DNA from: Winogradskyella sp.
GTDB taxonomy: Bacteria; Bacteroidota; Bacteroidia; Flavobacteriales; Flavobacteriaceae
Direction: 5' to 3'
Length of the DNA stretch: 52,452 nucleotides
Assembly (NCBI RefSeq): GCF_013042245.1
Contig: NZ_JABDQL010000082.1
Span: 1 to 52,452, forward strand
A program made the position numbers and the translations under genes. Numbering within the stretch: the first letter of the stretch is position 1; each line of letters opens with the position of its first letter. Shown piece after piece: positions 26,927 through 35,835 of this stretch. The notes below the pieces were generated by a model. The model did no database searches. It was given only the letters and a program-made list of their open reading frames with translations, and had not been told where the DNA came from.

Positions 26927-28756
26927 ATGACTAAATCATCAAACACAGGATTAGTATCCGCTAAAGAAGTTGCAAAAGCCATTAATGCAGATAAGTATGG
27001 ATTTATGGGAACTTTTGCAGGTTGGATATTGATGAAAGTCCTAAAGATATCTACACTCAACAGAATTTATAACCGTAATAAAAATCTTAATAAACTTGAG
27101 TTTTTAGACGGAATCCTTGATGAGTTTCAGATAAAATTTGAAATTCCAGAGGAAGATTTAAAACGCCTACCCAAAGAAGGACCATATATTACAGTTTCTA
27201 ACCATCCGCTTGGTGGTATTGATGGTATTTTATTACTTAAATTGATGATTGAGCAGCGAAGCGATTTTAAGATTATAGCCAATTTTTTATTACATAGAAT
27301 TGAGCCTTTAAAGCCATACATTATGCCTGTAAATCCTTTTGAAGACAGAAAGGACGCTGCAAGTAGTATCACAGGCTTTAAAAATGCGATTATGCATTTA
27401 CGCGATGGTCATCCGCTCGGAGTTTTTCCAGCAGGTGAAGTGTCTACATATCGTGACGGAAAATTAGTTGTTGATAAACCTTGGGAAGATGCAGCTATGA
27501 AATTGATTCAAAAGGCTGAAGTTCCTGTTGTTCCTATTTATTTTCATGCTAAAAATAGCCGCTTATTTTACAGACTATCCAAAATAAGCGACACACTCAG
27601 GACGGCGAAGCTACCATCAGAATTATTAACTCAAAAACGTCGCGTCATCAAAGTCAGAATTGGTAAATCTATATCAGTGAAAGACCAAAAGGGACATAGT
27701 GATTTAAAGGATTTTTCAGATTTCTTAAGACAGAAAACATATATGTTATCTCGTGCTTTTGAGGATAAACCAAAAATTTTAGACAATATTCAATCGTCAT
27801 TAAAAGTCCCAAAACTTGCTAAGCGAATAGTGACGCCTGTGGATTCTCAAACTATGATTAATGAGGTTAACCATTTAAGAGAAAAGGATTGTAGGTTACT
27901 TACGAGTAAAAATTACGAGGTGTATTTGGCCTCTGCGCAAGATATACCAAACATACTGAGAGAAATTGGCAGACTTCGAGAAATTACTTTTAGAGAAGTA
28001 GGTGAAGGAACCAATGAATCTATTGACTTAGATGATTTTGATACCTATTATCACCACATGTTTTTATGGGATGCTAATACACAAAGAATTGCTGGAGCTT
28101 ACCGTATGGGCTTAGGTTCTAAGATTTTTGAGCGTTATGGAATTGATGGGTTTTACCTTCAGGATTTGTTCCGTTTTGAGCCAGAATTGTATAAAATGAT
28201 GAGTCAATCTATTGAGATGGGTCGTGCATTTATTATAAGAGAATACCAGCAAAAACCAATGCCATTATTTTTACTATGGAAAGGCATTGTGCATACCACC
28301 TTGCGTTATCCAGAACATAAATATTTAATTGGCGGTGTTAGTATTAGTAATCAGTTTTCAAACTTTTCAAAGAGTTTGATGATTGAGTTTATGAAATCAC
28401 ATTATTACGACCCTTATGTGGCACAGTATGTTCATCCTAAAAAAGAATTCAAAGTAAAACTGAAAGACGCAGATAAAGACTTTGTTTTTGATGCTACCGA
28501 AGCCGATTTAAATAAGTTCGATAAAATTATCGATGAAGTAGAGCCTGGCGCATTACGACTTCCTGTATTACTAAAAAAATATATAAAACAGAACGCTAAG
28601 CTTGTAGCGTTTAATGTAGACCCACTTTTTAATAATGCTGTTGATGGATTGATGTATATTAAAATTGCCGACTTACCAGAAAGTACTGTAAGACCAGTTA
28701 TGGAAGAATTTCAATCGGAATTAGAACGTAAATTTATGGACAATAATGACAAGTAG
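26927..28756 (+). CDS. olsF: Fused PlsC-like and GNAT-like acyltransferase (OlsF-type aminolipid synthase)
   Basis: This 609-residue protein has two acyltransferase modules. The N-terminal half is PlsC/LPLAT-like, with NHPLGGID (H93 and D99, so H-x5-D rather than the usual H-x4-D) and GVFPAGEVS (about 165). The C-terminal half (about 300-580) is of the OlsB/hemolysin type, with IGRLREITFREVGEG and the IEMGRAFI segment. This is the architecture of OlsF, which makes ornithine lipids in Serratia and Flavobacterium; related fusions or pairs make glycine lipids in Bacteroidota. The amino-acid head group here is undetermined. It overlaps the next gene by 11 bp. Confidence 0.82.
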   Translation: MTKSSNTGLVSAKEVAKAINADKYGFMGTFAGWILMKVLKISTLNRIYNRNKNLNKLEFLDGILDEFQIKFEIPEEDLKRLPKEGPYITVSNHPLGGIDGILLLKLMIEQRSDFKIIANFLLHRIEPLKPYIMPVNPFEDRKDAASSITGFKNAIMHLRDGHPLGVFPAGEVSTYRDGKLVVDKPWEDAAMKLIQKAEVPVVPIYFHAKNSRLFYRLSKISDTLRTAKLPSELLTQKRRVIKVRIGKSISVKDQKGHSDLKDFSDFLRQKTYMLSRAFEDKPKILDNIQSSLKVPKLAKRIVTPVDSQTMINEVNHLREKDCRLLTSKNYEVYLASAQDIPNILREIGRLREITFREVGEGTNESIDLDDFDTYYHHMFLWDANTQRIAGAYRMGLGSKIFERYGIDGFYLQDLFRFEPELYKMMSQSIEMGRAFIIREYQQKPMPLFLLWKGIVHTTLRYPEHKYLIGGVSISNQFSNFSKSLMIEFMKSHYYDPYVAQYVHPKKEFKVKLKDADKDFVFDATEADLNKFDKIIDEVEPGALRLPVLLKKYIKQNAKLVAFNVDPLFNNAVDGLMYIKIADLPESTVRPVMEEFQSELERKFMDNNDK

Positions 28757-29744
28757 AATAACTTCTGTTTTACTTCTTTTATCTTGCTTAATAACCCATG
28801 CTCAAACCTTAAAAGGTAAAGTTTTAGATGCAACAACAAAAAAACCTTTAGAGACTGTTTCTGTCTATTTTGATAATACAACTATCGGAACAACCACTAG
28901 CGAGATGGGCGAATTCTCTATAGATTATAATGATGCTGTTCAATCTACTTTAGTTATTTCGTTTTTAGGATATGAAAAAGTCTTTATTTCAGATTATAGA
29001 AATTCTTCTGATATTAAAGTAGAACTTAAAGCATCCGTAAATCAACTAGACGAAGTCGTTATAGATACTGATGATGGAATGCCTAGAGCTCAAAAATTGA
29101 AATGGTTTAGAAAGGAGTTTTTGGGTAAATCTGAATTTGGTAAATCTTGTAAAATATTAAATGAAAATGATTTAAGATTTAGATATAATAAGCAAAAGAG
29201 AACCTTAATGGCGTGGTCAAAAAAACCAGTATTAGTTAAAAATAAAAGTCTACAATACGAGCTTAGTTTTGATATCGTAGATTGTGAAATAGTCATAGGA
29301 AACTGGAATGCCGAATCGGTTATCTATACGGGAACCTCATTTTATAAAGATTTAAATACTAGAAGAAAGAAAAAGAATTTTAAAAATAGATTAAAAGCCT
29401 ATAAAGGGTCGATACAGCATTTTATGCGAGCTTTATATCACAAACAATTTGAAGAAGAAGGTTATATATTTGGTAAGAAAGGATATAAAGTAAATCCTTA
29501 TAAATTTTTTACAATTTCCGAAGCAAATAAAAATGGTATCAAAACTATAAGCTTAAAGAAAAGGCTAGATATTTTTTACAAAGACTTATCTGAATCGGTT
29601 ATTCAAACAACTGATAGTATTCAGTTTTCAGTAGATAAATACGGTAATTATGCGCCCATTCCTGTGGTGCTTTTTGGAGGTTTTATGGGTAGTCAACGTA
29701 TTGGTGATGCCTTACCATCAGATTATGGACTTACAGAAAACTAA
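28746..29744 (+). CDS. Exported carboxypeptidase-regulatory-like domain protein
   Basis: This is a 332-residue exported protein. Its signal peptide (about 1-19, ending THAQ) is followed by a CarboxypepD_reg-like beta-sandwich (about 21-105), which carries LKGKVLDATTKKPLETVSVYF and the FLGYEKVFI strand. The rest (about 105-332) I do not recognise; it has no TonB plug or barrel. Such proteins are common periplasmic or surface proteins in Bacteroidota. The ATG lies inside the end of the acyltransferase gene, so the two are translationally coupled. Confidence 0.8.
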   Translation: MTSRITSVLLLLSCLITHAQTLKGKVLDATTKKPLETVSVYFDNTTIGTTTSEMGEFSIDYNDAVQSTLVISFLGYEKVFISDYRNSSDIKVELKASVNQLDEVVIDTDDGMPRAQKLKWFRKEFLGKSEFGKSCKILNENDLRFRYNKQKRTLMAWSKKPVLVKNKSLQYELSFDIVDCEIVIGNWNAESVIYTGTSFYKDLNTRRKKKNFKNRLKAYKGSIQHFMRALYHKQFEEEGYIFGKKGYKVNPYKFFTISEANKNGIKTISLKKRLDIFYKDLSESVIQTTDSIQFSVDKYGNYAPIPVVLFGGFMGSQRIGDALPSDYGLTEN

Positions 29745-29773
29745 AAAACTCAGAATAAAATTCTGAGTTTTTT
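29743..29773. terminator. Bidirectional terminator
   Basis: AAAAAACTCAGAA (29743-29755) pairs perfectly with TTCTGAGTTTTTT (29761-29773) around a 5-nt loop. It overlaps the preceding stop codon and also faces the TM2 gene. Confidence 0.88.
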
Positions 29774-29795
29774 AGTTTATGATTATTATAATTCT

Positions 29796-30281
29796 CTAAA
29801 ACCAAGGTTTCTTACCTACTTGGTAGGTATTGTAAAATTCTTCATCGGATTTAGTTAAATATATTATACCTTCAATAAGTCCAACAATACCTAATAGCCA
29901 AGCCAATAGAACACCTATACCAACACAGGATAAAATTAGACCTACAATAAAAAGGCCTAGTAAAATTCCACCTTCAGTATTATAGCCTAAGATAAATTTG
30001 TGTACACCAAGCGCCCCAAAAAGTATTGCCATAATTCCAGCCAGAACTTTTTTGTTGTTCATTACTTCTTGTGCACCAGAAGCAAAGCTCCCTGCACTTT
30101 CTTTGGCGTCTTTAGCAAACTCACTAGCTTTTTCTTTAGCTTCCTGACCAAGCTTTTTGGCATCGTCTGCTAATTCACTAGCTTTTTGGCTTATTTTATC
30201 GCCCGTTTTTTTTGCGCTGTCTTTGGCATCGCCAATCATATCGTTAAGGTCGTCTCCTAAATTTTTATTATCGTCTGACAT
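29796..30281 (-). CDS. TM2 domain protein with amphipathic helical N-terminus
   Basis: This 161-residue protein has two parts. Residues 1-75 form a charged, Ala/Lys-rich amphipathic helix with repeats such as KKLGQEAKEKASEFAKDAKE, resembling LEA or YtxH-like segments. Residues 80-161 are a TM2 domain, two helices with the ALGVHKFILGYNTEGGILLG motif. The role is unknown. The helix may lie along the membrane or act in stress protection; that is inference only. Confidence 0.83.
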   Translation of the reverse strand: MSDDNKNLGDDLNDMIGDAKDSAKKTGDKISQKASELADDAKKLGQEAKEKASEFAKDAKESAGSFASGAQEVMNNKKVLAGIMAILFGALGVHKFILGYNTEGGILLGLFIVGLILSCVGIGVLLAWLLGIVGLIEGIIYLTKSDEEFYNTYQVGKKPWF

Positions 30282-30341
30282 AGTTTTTTGTTTTAAGGTT
30301 AATATTTATTAGCGTTTAAAATAACAAAAAAACAATTCAAA

Positions 30342-30728
30342 TTATTTAAATGCCGCATCAATGGGCTCCCATAATTCTATTTTATTGTTTTCGTTGTCAA
30401 GTATCCAAGCAAACTTTCCATACTCATAGGTCTGCATATCACCAACAATTGTTACACCTTCATCTCTTAAAGTTTCTATAAGAGTTTCTAAATCTTCGAC
30501 TCTATAGTTAAACATAAAGTCTTTTTTAGAAGGTTCAAAGTAGGTGGTATCATCTTTAAATGGACTCCATTGTGTGGTTGCATCATTTCCTTCTTTGTCC
30601 TTCCACCAAAAGGTACAGCCGTAATTATCGGTATTAAAATCTAAGTGTTTTTTGTACCAATCTTTTGAGGCTTTTGGGTCTTTAGACTTAAAAAATAATC
30701 CACCAATTCCTGTGACGCGTTTTTTCAT
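30342..30728 (-). CDS. VOC family (glyoxalase-fold) protein
   Basis: This 128-residue cytosolic protein has the vicinal-oxygen-chelate fold in two beta-alpha-beta-beta-beta modules. It opens KKRVTGIGGLFFKSKDPKASKDWYKKHL and ends DNENNKIELWEP, where the glutamate is a usual metal ligand. Enzyme activity cannot be told; glyoxalase I, dioxygenase and binding proteins share the fold. It is 5 bp downstream of the DUF1801 gene on the same strand. Confidence 0.87.
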   Translation of the reverse strand: MKKRVTGIGGLFFKSKDPKASKDWYKKHLDFNTDNYGCTFWWKDKEGNDATTQWSPFKDDTTYFEPSKKDFMFNYRVEDLETLIETLRDEGVTIVGDMQTYEYGKFAWILDNENNKIELWEPIDAAFK

Positions 30729-30733
30729 TAGTT

Positions 30734-31189
30734 TTATTTTTTAATAGTAGATTCGTAAATGTCAATCCATTCTTTAATAGACATTCTTCCTAATAACTGT
30801 TCAATTAAATCATAAGGAATAGCGTCTATTTTTTTAAAACGCACACAACTTTTACCCATATCTAATTTATAGTCTGAGTGTTTAGGGTATTCTGCAACAA
30901 ACCAATCATACAGTTCTTTTTTTGCATAGATCCCCATGTGGTAAAATGCAATAAAGTTTTTTTGTGATGCCAGATTTAGAAATGGTAGTGGTGGAAAAGG
31001 CTTACAATGATACCCTGCTGGGTAGACAGATTTAGGCACAAAGTAGGCCAACATACCATAGCTCATTCCGGATTCTAAACCTTTTGGCATATTATCTTTT
31101 ATAAGGTTATGAAGTTTTGTGATTGGAGCTTTCCGTTCTTCAGGAAGTTGACTTATATAGTCTTCTGGGGAGTCAGCTTTGTATTGCAT
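30734..31189 (-). CDS. DUF1801 domain protein
   Basis: This 151-residue soluble protein matches the DUF1801 (YdhG-like) family by its ISQLPEERKAPITKLHNLIK opening and its SYGMLAYFVP, FIAFYHMGIY and GKSCVRFKK segments. The fold is SCP-independent and the function unknown. It is grouped with the VOC and DUF4199 genes within a few bases, so likely one small operon. Confidence 0.82.
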   Translation of the reverse strand: MQYKADSPEDYISQLPEERKAPITKLHNLIKDNMPKGLESGMSYGMLAYFVPKSVYPAGYHCKPFPPLPFLNLASQKNFIAFYHMGIYAKKELYDWFVAEYPKHSDYKLDMGKSCVRFKKIDAIPYDLIEQLLGRMSIKEWIDIYESTIKK

Positions 31190-31201
31190 AATATGATTGA
31201 T

Positions 31202-31711
31202 TTATTTTTTACGTTGTAAAATTAACCCTGAAATTAAAGAAATAATAAAACCAATAATAAAAACAGTCAAGCTCATTACTACGAAATTAAATAGGGGATT
31301 TCTAAAAAGGTCTTGTTGAGATTCTAGTTCTTCAATTTTGGCTTTATATTCTTCTGTGGGTAATTCTTTTTTTATTTTTTCAACGGAATAATTATAGTAC
31401 TCAGTTGAAAATTCTGGATTTATGACTTCAGTATAAATTACATTAATAAGCCCAAAAGTAAGTGAAGCTAAAAGCGTGATTAGAAGTCCAATTTTAAGTA
31501 CTTTGCCAAAACTTATAATGCCATTGTTTTCTTTATCGCGATAATTTTTAATGCCAAAGAAAACAAAAGACAAGGATAAGACTATGGTTGCGTATCCAAA
31601 AATTTCACTTGTTGAAAAATCCATTTGGTCTTCAAATAGAAATGAAATCCCAAATACAGCAATTAGCAGTAAACAGCTGTAACCGCCAAATTTAATAATG
31701 GTGCGTTTCAT
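31202..31711 (-). CDS. DUF4199 membrane protein
   Basis: This 169-residue protein has four membrane helices (about 8-26, 36-54, 70-92 and 140-163) and a charged loop with a coiled-coil look between the third and fourth (about 100-135). It fits DUF4199, a Bacteroidota family without known function. It is the first gene of the DUF4199-DUF1801-VOC group, with a 119-bp AT-rich gap upstream in which I see no confident signal. Confidence 0.82.
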   Translation of the reverse strand: MKRTIIKFGGYSCLLLIAVFGISFLFEDQMDFSTSEIFGYATIVLSLSFVFFGIKNYRDKENNGIISFGKVLKIGLLITLLASLTFGLINVIYTEVINPEFSTEYYNYSVEKIKKELPTEEYKAKIEELESQQDLFRNPLFNFVVMSLTVFIIGFIISLISGLILQRKK

Positions 31712-31830
31712 GATTTTTAGTTTAAAATTAGGTCACAAATCTATTGTCTTGTTGCTACTTTTATGTCATACTAAAGTGCCAAATAGCGCTAACTTTCATT
31801 TAAAAGTATGATTTTCTTCATACAATAAAA

Positions 31831-32814
31831 TTAGCAAAATTTTGCTTTGATTTTATCTACTATAGTTTGCGCCAATTTCTCTTTGCTTTCATTGGTCCAG
31901 CCTGCAACATGTGGCGTTAAAATTACATTGTCAGCATTTATGAGGTATTGAAAAGCTTCAGGCAAGTTACTTTTTTTTCCTTTTCGCATCCATCGAAATT
32001 TAGGTTCTTCAACTTTAAACAAATCCTCAAAAGATGTTTTTTCATATTCTAAAACATCTAAACCAGCACCTAAAATTTTTCCAGAATCTAATGCGCTTAT
32101 TAAATCTTCTGTAACAACACTTTTGCCACGAGCTGTGTTTATGAGCCAAAAAGGGTTTTTAAAATTATTAATGAATTCAGTATTCATCATCTTTAGAGTT
32201 AATGGGGTTTGTGGTGTATGTAAACTTAGAACGTCGGCTTTTTCTTTCAATTCTTCTAGCGAAACTTGAGTGCAATTCTCATCTTCAACGTTTGGTTTAA
32301 TGTCATAGCAAATGACTTTAACATCAAAACCTCTAAGTTTTTTAGCAAAAGCTTTACCCATATTTCCATAACCAATAAGTCCAACTGTTTTTCCATCTAA
32401 CTCAATACCGCGATTAGCTTCTCGTAACCATTTGCCTTGTCTAACTTCCTTGTCTGCTTTGTTGAGTTTGTTAAACAAGGATAATAGCATGCCCAAAGCA
32501 TGTTCAGCAACAGCATTCCTATTGCCTTCTGGGGCATTAAATAAAGTCACACCTTTAGATTCTGCATAATCACAGTCTATATTTTCTAAGCCGGCGCCAA
32601 CACGACCAATGAACTTTAAATTCTTGGCAGCATCTAAAAATTGTTTATTAATGCTAAATCGGCTTCGGATAATAATGCCATCGTAATCAGATATTTTAGC
32701 TTCAATTTGAGATTTAGATGAGGTGTAATCTTCATGATTGGTAAAGCCTAAATCGTTAAGTTGATTTATGAGGAGTTGGTGGTTGGTGTCTATGTGAAGT
32801 ATTTTCAAATCCAA
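31831..32814 (-). CDS. D-isomer 2-hydroxyacid dehydrogenase
   Basis: This 327-residue NAD-dependent enzyme is of the SerA/PdxB/glyoxylate reductase superfamily. The Rossmann motif is GLIGYGNMGKAFAK (about 145-158). Catalytic residues are the Arg of NTARGKSV, a Glu (EYEKTSFEDL region) and the His of LTPHVAGW. It is shorter than phosphoglycerate dehydrogenases with ACT domains, so SerA activity is possible but unproven. All plausible starts are TTG (32814, or 32808, which would give KILHID). It overlaps the cupin gene by 10 bp. Confidence 0.86.
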   Translation of the reverse strand: MDLKILHIDTNHQLLINQLNDLGFTNHEDYTSSKSQIEAKISDYDGIIIRSRFSINKQFLDAAKNLKFIGRVGAGLENIDCDYAESKGVTLFNAPEGNRNAVAEHALGMLLSLFNKLNKADKEVRQGKWLREANRGIELDGKTVGLIGYGNMGKAFAKKLRGFDVKVICYDIKPNVEDENCTQVSLEELKEKADVLSLHTPQTPLTLKMMNTEFINNFKNPFWLINTARGKSVVTEDLISALDSGKILGAGLDVLEYEKTSFEDLFKVEEPKFRWMRKGKKSNLPEAFQYLINADNVILTPHVAGWTNESKEKLAQTIVDKIKAKFC

Positions 32815-33101
32815 GGGTATTCTGTTTGGGTCTTTTCATGTTCTATATCACCTGTATGCGCAGTGTTTAACATTTCGAAGAGTAGAAGATGTACTTCTTC
32901 GTCATTTTTAGTACATGGATTATGCTCCACACCTTTTGGCACTACAATGAGTTCTCCTTCTTTTACAATTTCGGTTCTATCTCTAAACTGCATATAAAGT
33001 GTGCCTTTTACAACTTGAAATAACTCATCTTCATTTTCGTGACTATGCCATACAAATTCGCCTTTAATCTTGGCTAATATTACTTGCATGTTATCCACCA
33101 T
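32805..33101 (-). CDS. Cupin domain protein, probable non-ATG start upstream
   Basis: From the first ATG this is a 98-residue single-domain cupin with HSHENEDELFQVVKGTL (metal-binding His/His/Glu) and PKGVEHNP (third His). That start is suspiciously internal. The frame stays open 25 codons further to a stop, and those codons (KAINIEDKHALFTKQWHPHR) read like the usual first strand of this cupin family. In that stretch there is no ATG, GTG or TTG. An ATT at 33168-33170 stands where the initiator is expected. It lies between mgtE and the dehydrogenase gene. Confidence 0.8.
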   Translation of the reverse strand: MVDNMQVILAKIKGEFVWHSHENEDELFQVVKGTLYMQFRDRTEIVKEGELIVVPKGVEHNPCTKNDEEVHLLLFEMLNTAHTGDIEHEKTQTEYPWI

Positions 33102-33197
33102 TGCGATGCGATGTGGGTGCCATTGTTTAGTGAAAAGTGCGTGTTTGTCTTCAATATTTATTGCTTTAATATAGTAAAGTTACAAAAGCAAGGCGAA

Positions 33198-34571
33198 TTA
33201 TATACCTAGAATTAATCTGGCAATCCAAAAGTAGAGTAAAATGCCAAGGATATCATTACTCGTAGTTATAAAAGGTCCTGTTGCTATAGCTGGGTCAATT
33301 CCACGTTTATCTAAAAATAATGGGACAAATGTGCCAATAAGACCAGCCATTATAATAACAGCGACTAGTGAAACTGAAATAGCAAAAGCTGTGTTAATTT
33401 CTCCTTTAGTTGCCCAAACAAATAAAAATAAAAATATAGCAAGAATAACTCCGTTTAAAGCTGCTAAAAACATCTCTTTAAGTAATCGATTATTTACACT
33501 GCCTCTTACATCATCATTGGCTAAACCTTGAACGATAATGGCACTAGATTGTACACCAACATTTCCTGCCATAGCCGCTATTAGTGGTGTAAAAAAGAAA
33601 AGTACAAAAGCTTCGCCCTTAAAAGCTTCCTGAAAGCCTTCCATTATTAAAAAAGCACCTATACCACCAACTAAACCTAAAAATAACCATGGTAAACGTG
33701 CTTTTGTCAATTCTACAATACTATCGTCAGAATCTACATCTTGGGTAATACCAGCAGCTAATTGGTAGTCTTTATCGGCTTCTTCTTTAAGTACATCTAC
33801 AATATCATCAATCGTAATACGTCCAACTAGGGTTTGTTCGTCATCTACGACTGGTATGGCTTCCAAATCGTACTTTGCCATTACTTTTGCTACATCTTCT
33901 GCACCATCATTAACATTTACCCAATCGACATTATCTTTGGCGATATCGGCAATTTTTTCATCGCTTTTAGCAGTAATTAAGTCTTTAAGCGAAAGACGTC
34001 CAATAAGTTTTTCTTCTTTATTGACAACATATATAGAGTGTACTCTTGTCACATCTTTTGCTTGTCCTCTAATACGACGTATACAACCAGCTACTGTCCA
34101 AGTTCCATAAACTTTAACCAATTCTTTAGCCATAAGACCACCGGCAGTATCCTCATCGTAAGCTAAAAGTTCTTGTATTTCGGCCTTGTGTTCCTGGTCT
34201 TCAATCTGGGAAATAACGGCTTCTTGACGTTCTTCTGGTAATTCTGCAATGATATCTGCTGCGTCATCGGTATCTAACTCTTCAACCTCTTCGGCAATTT
34301 CTTTTGTAGAAAGGTTTTCAAGAATTTTTTCTCGGACATCTTCATCAAGCTCCGTTATAATATCTGATGTGGTCTCGCTATCTAAAAGCTTAATAATATA
34401 GATGGATTTATCAAAATTTAACTCATCTAAAATCTCAGCAATGTCTGCGTAGTGAAACTCATTTAAAAGCACCTTTAATCCCTTGTCATCTTGATTTGAG
34501 ATAAGTAACTGAACGTTTTCTAAAAGCTCGTCAGTAAGTTGAAATTGGATGTTTTCTTGAGTTTCTTCCAC
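33198..34571 (-). CDS. mgtE: Magnesium transporter MgtE
   Basis: This 457-residue Mg2+ channel has an N-terminal superhelical MgtE_N domain (about 20-130, LPEERQEAVISQ). Two CBS domains (about 135-260) follow, with AGGLMAKELVKV at their start. A five-helix pore domain completes it (from about 290, with FFTPLIAAMAGNVGVQSSAIIVQGL as the conserved stretch). It has cytosolic Mg-sensing and an inner-membrane pore. It is 22 bp downstream of rsmA on the same strand, so likely one operon. Confidence 0.95.
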   Translation of the reverse strand: MEETQENIQFQLTDELLENVQLLISNQDDKGLKVLLNEFHYADIAEILDELNFDKSIYIIKLLDSETTSDIITELDEDVREKILENLSTKEIAEEVEELDTDDAADIIAELPEERQEAVISQIEDQEHKAEIQELLAYDEDTAGGLMAKELVKVYGTWTVAGCIRRIRGQAKDVTRVHSIYVVNKEEKLIGRLSLKDLITAKSDEKIADIAKDNVDWVNVNDGAEDVAKVMAKYDLEAIPVVDDEQTLVGRITIDDIVDVLKEEADKDYQLAAGITQDVDSDDSIVELTKARLPWLFLGLVGGIGAFLIMEGFQEAFKGEAFVLFFFTPLIAAMAGNVGVQSSAIIVQGLANDDVRGSVNNRLLKEMFLAALNGVILAIFLFLFVWATKGEINTAFAISVSLVAVIIMAGLIGTFVPLFLDKRGIDPAIATGPFITTSNDILGILLYFWIARLILGI

Positions 34572-34593
34572 TAAGAAGTTTAATTCTTAAAAA

Positions 34594-35370
34594 TTAATTT
34601 TCATCATTTTCAATTGAAGTGGTCAGCTCAATAAATTGGTCAACACTTAATTGTTCTGGGCGTTGCCCAAATATAGTATTTGCTTTTAAATTATCCGATA
34701 GATTAAATATTTTTAAACTATTACGCAATGTTTTTCTTCGTTGCTGAAAACTTGTTTTGACAACTCTAAAGAATAATTTTTCGTCGCAAGGCAAGGTATA
34801 ATTCTCTTTACGAGTTAATAATAACACTCCAGAATCTACTTTTGGAGGTGGATTAAAAACATTTGGAGGTACAGTAAATAAATACTTTGCATCATAAAAA
34901 GCTTGTGTTAATACAGAAAGTATACCATATACTTTGTTACCTTCTTTAGAGCAAATGCGTAAGGCAACTTCTTTTTGGAACATTCCAGAAAACTCCGGAA
35001 TTTGGGCACGCATCTCTAAGGTTTTAAAGACTATTTGTGAAGAAATATTATAGGGAAAATTACCGATTACGGCGAACGGCTTTCCTTTGAATACTAAGTT
35101 TAGGTTGTATTTTAAAAAATCTTTTTCATAAATTCTATCAGCGAGATGGAGATAGTTGTTTTTTAGGTAATCTACAGACTCAGTATCTATTTCTATAACG
35201 TGAGTTGTGGTGTTTTTTTCAAGTAGATACTTGGTTAACACGCCCATACCAGGGCCAATTTCTAATACATCATCGTAACCTTTTAAAGATAAAGTATCTG
35301 CTATTTTTTTGGCAATATTTTCATCTTTAAGAAAATGTTGACCGAGGTGTTTTTTTGCTTTTACGCTCAT
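34594..35370 (-). CDS. rsmA: 16S rRNA (adenine1518/1519-N6)-dimethyltransferase
   Basis: RsmA/KsgA dimethylates two adjacent adenines near the 3' end of 16S rRNA during 30S assembly. The 258-residue protein opens [18 protein letters not shown]. It carries the SAM motif [13 protein letters not shown] (about 37-49) and the catalytic motif IV as NFPY ([11 protein letters not shown]). A C-terminal RNA-binding tail has [13 protein letters not shown]. It is followed at 22 bp by mgtE and preceded at 4 bp by a tiny membrane-protein gene. Confidence 0.96.
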   Translation of the reverse strand: MSVKAKKHLGQHFLKDENIAKKIADTLSLKGYDDVLEIGPGMGVLTKYLLEKNTTTHVIEIDTESVDYLKNNYLHLADRIYEKDFLKYNLNLVFKGKPFAVIGNFPYNISSQIVFKTLEMRAQIPEFSGMFQKEVALRICSKEGNKVYGILSVLTQAFYDAKYLFTVPPNVFNPPPKVDSGVLLLTRKENYTLPCDEKLFFRVVKTSFQQRRKTLRNSLKIFNLSDNLKANTIFGQRPEQLSVDQFIELTTSIENDEN

Positions 35371-35374
35371 ATGA

Positions 35375-35563
35375 TTAATCCAAAGGTTTCTTTAATGAAA
35401 TAAAAATAAGTAATAACCCTAAACCAAGTCCACAAAGAAATCCACCAACTGTTTCCCAAGGCTCAATATTATACTGCAAATATGTTAATATTGCTCCTGA
35501 TGCTATAATTAGTACACTTATTGCTATTAGTAGCGTTTTGTTATTATATATTAAGTTATTCAT
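35375..35563 (-). CDS. Small two-helix membrane protein (62 aa)
   Basis: This is a short hydrophobic protein with two predicted membrane helices (about 10-27 and 38-56) around a WETVGGF turn and a charged C-terminus (SLKKPLD). Its stop is 4 bp before rsmA, which supports it as a real translated gene. I do not recognise the family. Confidence 0.6.
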   Translation of the reverse strand: MNNLIYNNKTLLIAISVLIIASGAILTYLQYNIEPWETVGGFLCGLGLGLLLIFISLKKPLD

Positions 35564-35610
35564 GATTTTAAATGTCCGTAATGAGTAATAATTAAAATTT
35601 CAAACTCATT

Positions 35611-35782
35611 CTGTCACATTGAGTACTGAGAATAAACTAAAGTCGAAATGCCTTGTAAAACAATATTTTAGATTTAGCTACGCTGAACCTTACGGTTTCT
35701 CGACCACACTTCGACTACACTTCGACTACGCTCTGTGACTACGCTCTGTGACCACGCTCTGTGACCACGCTTGAAATGACAG
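35611..35782. repeat. Intergenic repeat element with tandem 11/13-bp units
   Basis: The element is bounded by CTGTCA (35611) and TGACAG (35782). It contains three 11-bp units TCGACYACRCT (35700-35732) followed directly by three 13-bp units CTGTGACYACGCT (35733-35771). GTCGAAATG near 35642 pairs in part with the TTCGAC units. It resembles the CATTGAG...GTCGAAATG family of dispersed intergenic repeats in flavobacterial genomes. No ORF is present. Confidence 0.7.
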
Positions 35783-35835
35783 AGAAATCATTATATTTTT
35801 CAATTTATGATTAAAAAAGGATAATCAATTCATGA

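Noticed and set aside
26914..26929. TACATTTG box only 6 bp before the acyltransferase ATG, suggesting a leaderless mRNA
   Set aside because: No TTG -33 element lies at a usual distance, the gap to aspartokinase is just 21 bp, and operon read-through explains expression as well.
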